From assembly GCA_021802085.1 (NCBI GenBank), contig JAKAAZ010000207.1:1-6313 (forward strand): DNA of 6,313 bases, given 5' to 3'. Below, in pieces: positions 1 to 6,157 of this stretch. Origin of the DNA: Acidobacteriota bacterium. GTDB taxonomy: Bacteria > Acidobacteriota > Terriglobia > Terriglobales > Acidobacteriaceae. The notes beneath the pieces are model-generated. The model had not been told where the DNA came from and did no database searches. It worked only from the letters and a program-made list of their open reading frames with translations. A program made the translations under genes and the position numbers. Position 1 is the stretch's first letter, and each line of letters begins with the position of its first letter.

Positions 1-9
1 GGAAATGAC

Positions 10-65
10 GGGATGTGGAAAGCCCGGAAAACGATAGCACGTGTTTTCCGCCCTTCCCACATCCC
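10..65. repeat. Long imperfect inverted repeat (hairpin)
   Basis: The left arm (10-32) and right arm (43-65) are each 23 bases and pair at 20 of 23 positions around a 10-base loop. The outer 9 pairs (GGGATGTGG with CCACATCCC) and inner 7 pairs (GGAAAAC with GTTTTCC) are perfect; the mismatches lie between them. No T-run follows the right arm, so this is not a standard Rho-independent terminator. It could be a REP/MITE-like repeat, or an mRNA structure at the end of a gene to the left of the window. The arms are certain from the sequence; their role is unknown. Confidence 0.7.
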
Positions 66-218
66 TTGGAAATCGCTCCGAAAGAGCATCGGAACATGAA
101 GATCTTGCGCAGCGATTCCCACATTCCTTCCGCCCCGGCTGCTAGCATGAATCAATCTCAAAACCCGAAAGGACAAAACCCGCTTCGCCTACCCTTCGCT
201 TCCTTCAGGCTCATCCTT

Positions 219-245
219 CGATTGGAAAAGACTGTTTCTCAATCG
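219..245. repeat. Small hairpin upstream of the GH57 gene
   Basis: CGATTG at 219-224 and CAATCG at 240-245 are perfect inverted arms. The stem can extend inward with GAAA (225-228) pairing to TTTC (235-238) if T239 is bulged out, giving about 10 pairs around a 6-base loop. It lies about 30 bases before the ribosome binding site of the branching enzyme gene, so it could be an operator or a 5'-leader structure. Function is not shown by the sequence. Confidence 0.4.
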
Positions 246-275
246 TTCCCTCCATCTGCATCCAAATGTAGGGTC

Positions 276-281
276 AAGGGG
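276..281 (+). promoter_or_regulatory. Ribosome binding site of GH57 gene
   Basis: AAGGGG stands 5 bases before the ATG at 287, a good Shine-Dalgarno match and spacing. It fixes the start of the branching enzyme gene. Confidence 0.75.
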
Positions 282-286
282 AATTC

Positions 287-2053
287 ATGATCGATACTCC
301 GCAGCAACGTCCTGTCGGCTACCTTACCTTTACGCTGCACGCGCATTTACCCTACGTGGTGAATCATGGCACATGGCCGCACGGTCTGGAATGGTTGCTG
401 GAGGCCGCCGCAGAGACATATCTGCCGTTGCTGCGTGTCGTGCGCAATCTGGAACGGGACGGAATTGCTCTGCGGGCCAATCTGAATCTGTCACCGATTC
501 TGTTGGAGCAACTGGCTCACCCTGTCTTTAGCACGGAATTTCCAAAATATCTGAAGCGTAAGAGCACAGCCGCGAATGAAGATGAGGCCTATTTCAATCA
601 AAATGATGAACCGCATCTGGCGGGAACGGCCCGTTACTGGCGCGGCTATTTCGAGGAAGCACTGGGCGATTTTGAATCGATGGGCGGAGGTATCGTACGC
701 GGATTTCGAGAGGCGGCGGAGCGCGGGCTGCTGGACATTATTACCTGCGGCGCGACGCATGGATACTTTCCGCTGCTGGGGACTGACGAGTCGATCCGCG
801 CGCAGGTGGAGACCGGCGTGGCGACGCATGAGCGGCATATCGGCAAACATCCGCGCGGTATCTGGCTGCCGGAATGCGCCTATCGTCCAGCGGGAACGTG
901 GAGCTATCCGGTCATTCCCCACGGCAGCAGCCAGCCCTGGCCCCCATTTGACCGCAAAGGCGTGGAAGAGCCGCTGGAAGATGCCAAGATCGATTACTGC
1001 TTTGTAGACACCCACCTGGTGGAAGAGTCCGTCTTATTCACTCCGTATGAGCTGCGCGCGGGTGGAGCAGTTGGCGTCGCCGCATCGCTGGCGGTCGAGA
1101 CCTGCGAGCCCCATCACTCGTTGTACAAGCCATATTACGTGGATGGACCGCGCGCGCACCGCAGGCCAGTGACGATTTTCCCGCGCGATCCCCGCACCGG
1201 ATTGCAGGTATGGAGCGGAGACGCGGGATATCCGGGCGATGGAAATTATCTTGATTTCCATAAGAAGCGTTTCCCGGGCGGACATAGGTACTGGCAAGTG
1301 ACGGGTTCAAAGATCGACATGGCATATAAGACGCCGTACTTCCCGGAAAAGGCGGCAGCGAGAACTAAATCGCACGCCGAGCATTTTGTCAGTCTCGTCG
1401 TCGATTCCCTCAAACCGGGATTCAAAGATCCGGTCCCGTCGATTCTGACCTCTCCCTTCGACGCGGAACTGCTCGGCCACTGGTGGTTCGAGGGTCCGAT
1501 GTGGCTGGAACATGTGGCTCGCATCATGGCCAAGGCCGATATTCCAGTGGCGCTGACCAGTGGCGCCAGCTATCTCGATCGATATCCGCCGGACAGCTTT
1601 CTCGCATTGCCGGAAGGCTCGTGGGGGAAGAATGGCACCAACGAAGTGTGGCTCAACCCCGATACACGCTGGACATGGGAATACCTATATCCCGCGGAAG
1701 TCGCGGTCCGCAATGCGGCCGGTTCGGACCGATGGAAGGAGAGTCCCCAGGGGGAGCGCATCCTGAAGCAGTTGTGCCGGGAATTGTTGCTGCTGGAATC
1801 TTCGGACTGGCAGTTCCTGATCACGACGGAAGCGGCGCGAGACTACGCCGAAGATCGCTTCAAGGGGCATCTGGCTTCCTTCCGCACAATCGAGATGATG
1901 TGGAAACTGCATTGCGGCGGCGGCACGCTGAGCAGCGACGACGAAGCAAAACTGAGCAAGATAGAAACCCAGGACAGCGTGTTTGCGCATCTCGATCCCA
2001 GCCTGTGGGCGCGACAATCGAGCAGTTTGGCTGAGGATTTGGGAGCGGTCTGA
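287..2053 (+). CDS. GH57 family 1,4-alpha-glucan branching enzyme
   Basis: This 588-residue protein looks like a glycoside hydrolase family 57 glycogen/alpha-glucan branching enzyme, which cuts an alpha-1,4 chain and rejoins it as an alpha-1,6 branch, in the cytoplasm. The GH57 motifs appear in order: HAHLPYV (residues 18-24), GATHGYFPLL (155-164), WLPECAYRP (193-201) with E196 as the expected nucleophile, and SPFDAELLGHWWFEG (389-403) with D392 as the expected acid/base. A loop with VWSGDAGYPGD (308-318) carries Y315, probably the loop tyrosine tied to branching in characterised GH57 enzymes (inferred without alignment). The C-terminal third, with SSDWQFLITT (505-514), fits the helical domain of these enzymes. 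There is no signal peptide. The length is slightly above the usual 520-570. The start is supported by AAGGGG 5 bases upstream. Its stop lies one base from that of the convergent ackA. A plain GH57 amylase is less likely. Confidence 0.88.
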   Translation: MIDTPQQRPVGYLTFTLHAHLPYVVNHGTWPHGLEWLLEAAAETYLPLLRVVRNLERDGIALRANLNLSPILLEQLAHPVFSTEFPKYLKRKSTAANEDEAYFNQNDEPHLAGTARYWRGYFEEALGDFESMGGGIVRGFREAAERGLLDIITCGATHGYFPLLGTDESIRAQVETGVATHERHIGKHPRGIWLPECAYRPAGTWSYPVIPHGSSQPWPPFDRKGVEEPLEDAKIDYCFVDTHLVEESVLFTPYELRAGGAVGVAASLAVETCEPHHSLYKPYYVDGPRAHRRPVTIFPRDPRTGLQVWSGDAGYPGDGNYLDFHKKRFPGGHRYWQVTGSKIDMAYKTPYFPEKAAARTKSHAEHFVSLVVDSLKPGFKDPVPSILTSPFDAELLGHWWFEGPMWLEHVARIMAKADIPVALTSGASYLDRYPPDSFLALPEGSWGKNGTNEVWLNPDTRWTWEYLYPAEVAVRNAAGSDRWKESPQGERILKQLCRELLLLESSDWQFLITTEAARDYAEDRFKGHLASFRTIEMMWKLHCGGGTLSSDDEAKLSKIETQDSVFAHLDPSLWARQSSSLAEDLGAV

Positions 2054-2054
2054 T

Positions 2055-3308
2055 CTATCGTTCCCGCGCCATGCGCGCGACGTGAGCAGCTATCACGCGA
2101 TCTTCATCGGCAGGAAGAACATACACGGCAATCTTCGATCCCTTTTGGCTAACGGTCTTGGGTCCCCCGTGCGTGGGGTCGTTCTCCACCGGATTGAGCG
2201 TCAGCCCAAACGCATCCATTCCGGCGCACACCTGGGCACGAGTAACCGGATCGTGTTCACCGATGCCGCCGGAGAAAACCAGCGCATCCAGGCCGCCCAT
2301 TAGCGCAATATACGCGCCAATCATCTTCTTGACGGATAACACGAACGCCTCAATGGCGAGCGCGGCCTGGGAATTGCCGCGATTCGCGGCATCGCGCAGG
2401 ATGCGCATGTCATTCGAGAGACCGGAGAGCGCCAGCATGCCGGAACGCTTGTTCAGCAATTGTTCCACAGCGTCCGTTGAATTCGATGCGCTGCCCGCAT
2501 GCATGCGCAGCAGATAGAAGATCAGACCCGGATCAAGATCACCCGGGCGCGTGCCCATGAGAATACCGCCACAAGGAGTAAGACCCATCGAGATATCCAT
2601 CGCCTTTCCCTTGCGAATCGCCGTGACGCTGGCCCCGCTGCCCAGATGGGCATAGATCAGCCGCTCCGGAACCTTGCCCGATACAGATGGAAAGGGGACC
2701 CTTCCATCTTGAAACTGTTCCAGAATCGATTCGCACGACAGACCGTGAAAGCCGTAGCGGTGGACACCCTGGTCACGAATCTCCTTGGGCAGCGGATAAA
2801 TCGATGCAACTTCCGGCAGGTCTTGATCGAAGATCGTATCGAAGCATGCGTAATTGTCGACGCCCGGAAAGTTCTCCTTCGCTTCTCGAATAATTTCGAG
2901 GCCGATGGGCTGATGCAGTGGGGCAAAGCAGGTCGCGTTCTCGATTTCGGTCAATACTTCTTTCGTAATCAACTGATGCGAGTTCAACTTCGGACCGGTG
3001 TGGACGATACGATGGCCGATGGCAGTCGGTCGCGTCAGTCCGGGTTGCTGCAGCAGGGCCGCAATCTTTCGCACCGCATCGCGGGTCGAACGGAGTTCCG
3101 ACGGCGCAGATTCAGACAAAAGAGTTTCTCGTTCTCCATCCCGAAAAGCATAAAAAGAAAGCTGCGCCTTGGGCGTGCCAATCCCGGCAGCCTCGCCGTA
3201 GTTCAGCAAAGCGAGCGCGGCGCCGTCCGCGGTATAAATTGAAAACTTGATCGACGATGAGCCGCCGTTAAAAACAAGGATTGGCAAGGGTTGCAGGTCC
3301 ATTCTCAT
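2055..3308 (-). CDS. ackA: Acetate kinase (divergent AckA family)
   Basis: Acetate kinase interconverts acetyl phosphate + ADP and acetate + ATP; here it most likely consumes the acetyl phosphate made by the upstream phosphoketolase. In the 417-residue form, ASKHA-fold motifs are present: VFNGGSSSIKF near the N terminus (N14), GHRIVHTG (R100), FDTIFDQ (D157), HRYGFHG (H188), MGTRPGDLDPG (R254), FSGGIGEHDP and PADEDR (E402). These match the catalytic Asn, Arg, Asp, His, Arg and Glu of characterised acetate kinases. Two places differ from the usual family: LHQP where LHNP is typical, and DTIFDQ where DTAFHQ is typical. The start chosen is the ATG at 3308, whose ATGA overlaps the xfp stop, indicating translational coupling. 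ATG at 3302 (preceded by GGGA at 5-6 bases) and GTG at 3326 are alternatives. A propionate or butyrate kinase preference cannot be excluded. Confidence 0.9.
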   Translation of the reverse strand: MRMDLQPLPILVFNGGSSSIKFSIYTADGAALALLNYGEAAGIGTPKAQLSFYAFRDGERETLLSESAPSELRSTRDAVRKIAALLQQPGLTRPTAIGHRIVHTGPKLNSHQLITKEVLTEIENATCFAPLHQPIGLEIIREAKENFPGVDNYACFDTIFDQDLPEVASIYPLPKEIRDQGVHRYGFHGLSCESILEQFQDGRVPFPSVSGKVPERLIYAHLGSGASVTAIRKGKAMDISMGLTPCGGILMGTRPGDLDPGLIFYLLRMHAGSASNSTDAVEQLLNKRSGMLALSGLSNDMRILRDAANRGNSQAALAIEAFVLSVKKMIGAYIALMGGLDALVFSGGIGEHDPVTRAQVCAGMDAFGLTLNPVENDPTHGGPKTVSQKGSKIAVYVLPADEDRVIAAHVARMARER

Positions 3309-5737
3309 CCCAAGGGCCACTTCCACTCCCGAATTTCCTTTCTGTCAATCCCATTTTCATGGGCATACGCAATGGCGTCGGTGATCTGGTCTTTCAGCCA
3401 CTCTTTGGTATGGGTCCCGGTGGCGTGCAGTTTAGGCACGCGGTCAATCACGTCGATCGCGAGATTGAACCGGTCGACCTGATTCAAAATGGCAAGTTCG
3501 AGAGGTGTGTTGATGTTTCCTTTTTCCTTGTAGCCGCGTACGTGCAGGTTCTCATGGTTGCTCCGCCGGTAGGTCAGCTTATGGATCAGCGATGGATAGC
3601 CGTGAAAATTGAAGATAATCGGCTTGTTCTGAGTAAACAGGGAGTCGAAATCGCGGTCCGACAATCCGTGAGGATGTTCGGTGTCCGGCTCAAGCTTAAA
3701 CAAATCGACTACATTCACGAAGCGAATCTTCAGCCCAGGAAAACGTTCGCGCAGTATTGCCACGGCAGCGAGCGATTCCATGGTGGCAATATCGCCGGCC
3801 GTCGCCATGATCACATCGGGTTCAGCATCCTGGTCGTTACTGGCCCAATTCCAGATGCCGATGCCCTTGGTGCAGTGCCGCACCGCTTCATCAATGGTGA
3901 GGTATTGCAGATGAGATTGTTTGTCCGCCACGATGACGTTGACGTAATTGGTACTGCGCAAGCAATGGTCACCGACGCTCAACAGACAATTGGCGTCGGG
4001 CGGCAGATAGATCCGTGTCACCGCGGCACTCTTATTGGTGACAACATCCAGAAATCCAGGATCCTGATGCGTGAAGCCGTTGTGGTCCTGCCGCCAGACC
4101 AGCGAGGTGATCAATATGTTCAGCGAAGAAATGGAGGCGCGCCATTTCACTTCGGTTTTGCACTTCTCCAGCCATTTGGCGTGTTGATTGAACATGGAGT
4201 CGATGACGTGGACAAAGGCCTCGTAGGAGGCGAACAAGCCATGCCGTCCGGTCAGAACATATCCTTCGAACCATCCCTCCAAGGTGTGCTCGCTGAGCAT
4301 CTCCATGACGCGGCCATCGGCAGAGAGTTCGCCGCCATCCTGGTCCTCTGGCTTGAAGTCTGCCAGCCACGTCTTTTTGCTGGCTTCGTAGATTGCCTGG
4401 AGACGGTTGGAGGCGGTTTCATCCGGGCCGAAGACACGAAAACTGTTCATATTCCGGCGCATGGTTTCCGCAAGAAAATGCGCAAGTACCTCTGTCGGTC
4501 CCACTTCGGTTGTCCCGGGATGCGTCACCGGGAACGCAAAGTCTCGAAAATCGGGCAACCGCAGCGCCTTTCGGAGCACACCACCGTTGGCATGTGGATT
4601 GGCGCTCAAGCGGCGATTGCCTTTGGGCGCCAACTCCTTCAATTCGGGGATCAGCGCACCGCTCGCATCGAACAATTCCTCCGGCTTGTAACTGCGCAGC
4701 CACTCTTCCAGCAAATGCAGATGGGCAGGATTGGCGGTGACGTCGAGGATGGGTACCTGGTGTGCCCGCCAGAATCCCTCCAGTTTGTGCCCGTCCAGTT
4801 CCTTCGGGCAAGTCCAGCCCTTCGGGCTTCTTAGAATCACCATGGGCCATCTGGGGCGGTCGGCTGTATTCGTGCCGCGAGCATATTGCTGGATGGAACG
4901 AATCTCCCGAATGCAATGCTCCAGGGTGGCAGCCATTTTCTGGTGCATGATGGACGGATCGTCACCCTCAACAACATATGGTGTCCATCCATAACCCTGG
5001 AACAGTTTTTCGAGTTCGCCGGACGAAATGCGGGCGAGGATGGTAGGGTTGGCAATCTTGTACCCATTCAGGTGAAGGATGGGTAGTACCGCGCCGTCAC
5101 GAATGGGATTGAGAAATTTGTTGGAGTGCCACGACGTGGCGAGAGGACCGGTTTCCGCTTCGCCGTCTCCAACCACGACGGTGGCGATAAGGTCGGGGTT
5201 GTCGAACGCGGCTCCAAACGCGTGTGAGATGCTGTAACCCAGTTCGCCGCCCTCATGAATCGATCCTGGCGTTTCCGGGGTGCAATGGCTGCCGATTCCT
5301 CCGGGAAAGGAAAACTCCCTGAGGAATTTCTGCAGACCCTCCTCATCCTGACTCTTGTCTGGATAGACCTCAGAATAGGTCCCCTCCAAATAGGCATTCG
5401 ACAGCGTCGCCGGCGCCCCGTGACCTGGACCGGAGATATAAATCATGTTCAAGTCATATTTCTTGATGAGCCGATTCAGATGAACCCAGGTAAATGTCTG
5501 GCCGGGGTCCGATCCCCAATGTCCAAGCAGCCGCTGCTTAATATGCTCGGGCTTCAGCGGCTCTTTCAGCAGCGGGTTCTGGCACAGATAGAGCATACCG
5601 GCGCAGAGGTAATTGCAAGCATGCCAGTAGGCATCCATCTTTCGCAGTTCCTCCGCCGCAAGCGGATGGTGGGAAGCGATCTTATTGGCGGCAGAGGCGG
5701 AACGGCGGGCGGAAGTGACACGGCTGGCAGTGCTCAT
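3305..5737 (-). CDS. xfp: Phosphoketolase (xylulose-5-P/fructose-6-P)
   Basis: This thiamine-diphosphate enzyme splits xylulose-5-phosphate (and often fructose-6-phosphate) with phosphate to acetyl phosphate plus glyceraldehyde-3-phosphate (or erythrose-4-phosphate). The 810-residue length is typical of the family. Diagnostic motifs are GHWGSDPGQ (about residue 72), ISGPGHGAPA (101-110), the cofactor-binding GDGEAETGPLATSWHSNKF (190-208), the GPDETASNRL block (437-446) with its conserved Glu, and WRQDHNGFTHQDPG (548-561). N-terminal, central and C-terminal XFP domains are all present without breaks. The ATG at 5737 is preferred because GAGGG lies 5 bases upstream; a GTG at 5761 and ATG at 5749 in the same frame lack a good ribosome binding site. 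The gene overlaps ackA by an ATGA and follows a cytochrome bd relic by about 114 bases. Whether it prefers Xu5P alone or both substrates cannot be read from the sequence. Confidence 0.95.
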   Translation of the reverse strand: MSTASRVTSARRSASAANKIASHHPLAAEELRKMDAYWHACNYLCAGMLYLCQNPLLKEPLKPEHIKQRLLGHWGSDPGQTFTWVHLNRLIKKYDLNMIYISGPGHGAPATLSNAYLEGTYSEVYPDKSQDEEGLQKFLREFSFPGGIGSHCTPETPGSIHEGGELGYSISHAFGAAFDNPDLIATVVVGDGEAETGPLATSWHSNKFLNPIRDGAVLPILHLNGYKIANPTILARISSGELEKLFQGYGWTPYVVEGDDPSIMHQKMAATLEHCIREIRSIQQYARGTNTADRPRWPMVILRSPKGWTCPKELDGHKLEGFWRAHQVPILDVTANPAHLHLLEEWLRSYKPEELFDASGALIPELKELAPKGNRRLSANPHANGGVLRKALRLPDFRDFAFPVTHPGTTEVGPTEVLAHFLAETMRRNMNSFRVFGPDETASNRLQAIYEASKKTWLADFKPEDQDGGELSADGRVMEMLSEHTLEGWFEGYVLTGRHGLFASYEAFVHVIDSMFNQHAKWLEKCKTEVKWRASISSLNILITSLVWRQDHNGFTHQDPGFLDVVTNKSAAVTRIYLPPDANCLLSVGDHCLRSTNYVNVIVADKQSHLQYLTIDEAVRHCTKGIGIWNWASNDQDAEPDVIMATAGDIATMESLAAVAILRERFPGLKIRFVNVVDLFKLEPDTEHPHGLSDRDFDSLFTQNKPIIFNFHGYPSLIHKLTYRRSNHENLHVRGYKEKGNINTPLELAILNQVDRFNLAIDVIDRVPKLHATGTHTKEWLKDQITDAIAYAHENGIDRKEIREWKWPLG

Positions 5738-5742
5738 GGATA

Positions 5743-5747
5743 CCCTC
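5743..5747 (-). promoter_or_regulatory. Ribosome binding site of xfp
   Basis: GAGGG on the minus strand stands 5 bases before the ATG at 5737. It decides this start over the in-frame GTG at 5761 and ATG at 5749, which have no comparable site. Confidence 0.65.
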
Positions 5748-5765
5748 ATTCGGTGTGGCACTTAC

Positions 5766-5855
5766 TTAGATGACGATTTCCGGCAGGCAAGATCGCCAGG
5801 GAGCGCCCATATTGATGGCAACTTCACATTGCGGCGCAGGTGAGTCCTTTTTCAT
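5766..5855 (-). CDS. Possible 29-residue coupled ORF, unknown
   Basis: An ATG at 5855 overlaps the TGA that closes the cyd relic tail (ATGA) and opens a 29-codon frame starting MKKDSPAPQ and ending in TAA at 5766-5768. It has no membrane segment, so it does not resemble CydX/CydS-type small oxidase subunits. It might be a truncated downstream gene of the old cyd operon or chance. I do not recognise it. Confidence 0.2.
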   Translation of the reverse strand: MKKDSPAPQCEVAINMGAPWRSCLPEIVI

Positions 5856-6068
5856 TCGCCATGCGCCGCCGAGGTTACGACAATTTTCCCGCGAAACATG
5901 CGATAGACAAATATGAAATATCCAATGGACAGCAGAATGCCGAAGGACCACGATCGTCTTGAGGATCACGATCAGCAACGCCAGACCCATGGTGAGCTGC
6001 GGAAACAGGTAATGGTATGTGATCGTAAAGGCGAAATGCAGGCGATGGAGCAATAGCGCGTCGGACAT
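5852..6068 (-). pseudogene. cydA: Cytochrome bd oxidase relic (cydA 5' end fused to cyd 3' end)
   Basis: The first ~41 codons from ATG 6068 encode the N terminus of cytochrome bd quinol oxidase subunit I. It starts MSDALLLHRLHFAFT and continues through YHYLFPQLTMGLALLIVILKT, with a His at residue 19, the position of the heme b595 ligand in E. coli CydA. The similarity ends near 5946-5957. The next frame (+1) then reads ~33 codons to a TGA at 5852-5854, including GILLSIGYFIFVYRMFRGKI, a membrane helix ending in a basic, GK-containing tail. That looks like the C terminus of a cyd membrane subunit, more like CydB than CydA, though I am unsure which. The simplest reading is an internal deletion that removed most of cydA and probably most of cydB. 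The start codon keeps a strong site, AAGAGGGG, 4 bases upstream. No functional oxidase can be made from this. Confidence 0.75.
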
Positions 6069-6072
6069 GCGG

Positions 6073-6080
6073 CCCCTCTT
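6073..6080 (-). promoter_or_regulatory. Ribosome binding site of the cydA relic
   Basis: AAGAGGGG on the minus strand lies 4 bases before the ATG at 6068. Its survival suggests that the original upstream region of cydA is still intact although the gene body is gone. Confidence 0.6.
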
Positions 6081-6112
6081 CACCACAATAGTAAGGCCCG
6101 GGCCGAACAGCG

Positions 6113-6126
6113 GTGACACCTGTCAC
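6113..6126. promoter_or_regulatory. 14-bp palindrome, candidate operator
   Basis: GTGACA-CC-TGTCAC is a perfect inverted repeat centred about 50 bases before the cydA-relic start. A weak -10-like TACTAT (minus strand, 6088-6093) lies downstream, so the palindrome would sit near a -35 region, where a repressor or activator could bind. It overlaps a CACGTG at 6124-6129. It is not a good match to the FNR box (TTGAT-N4-ATCAA). The regulator is unknown and the promoter is tentative. Confidence 0.4.
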
Positions 6127-6157
6127 GTGTGTTCCTCGATTGGGTAGAGCCAGGCTA

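Larger units (their letters stand above)
66..286. other. Non-coding leader of the GH57 gene
   Basis: I see no convincing gene here. The one reading frame crossing it (from a GTG at 15 to a TGA at 288-290) is rich in Ser and Pro, has no recognisable domain and no ribosome binding site, and runs through the 10-65 hairpin. I could not find a sigma-70-like promoter with acceptable -35 and -10 boxes. The part from 180 to 260 is pyrimidine-rich with CTTCG repeated at 184, 195 and 217. The stretch holds one half-arm copy of the left-edge repeat (117-130) and a small hairpin (219-245). Confidence 0.5.

Noticed and set aside
15..290. A 91-codon plus-strand frame whose TGA overlaps the GH57 ATG (ATGA)
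   Set aside because: The overlap mimics coupling, but the frame starts with GTG inside a long hairpin, lacks a ribosome binding site, has a Ser/Pro-rich composition without any domain, and the GH57 gene has its own strong site.
2065..2077. CGCGC-CAT-GCGCG stem as a shared terminator
   Set aside because: It has only five pairs and a 3-base loop, no T-run on either side, and lies in the ackA coding sequence.
2499..3242. A 247-codon plus-strand frame antisense to ackA
   Set aside because: It is opposite the acetate kinase motifs, is rich in Arg and Gln without domain structure, and has no ribosome binding site.
3281..4834. A 517-codon plus-strand open frame antisense to xfp
   Set aside because: It lies opposite a clear phosphoketolase gene, its translation shows no family motifs, and long antisense frames are common in GC-rich genes with biased codon use.
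6088..6093. TACTAT as the -10 box of a cyd promoter
   Set aside because: It matches the consensus only in part and no acceptable -35 box is found at 16-18 bases, so it is mentioned with the palindrome but not called as a promoter.
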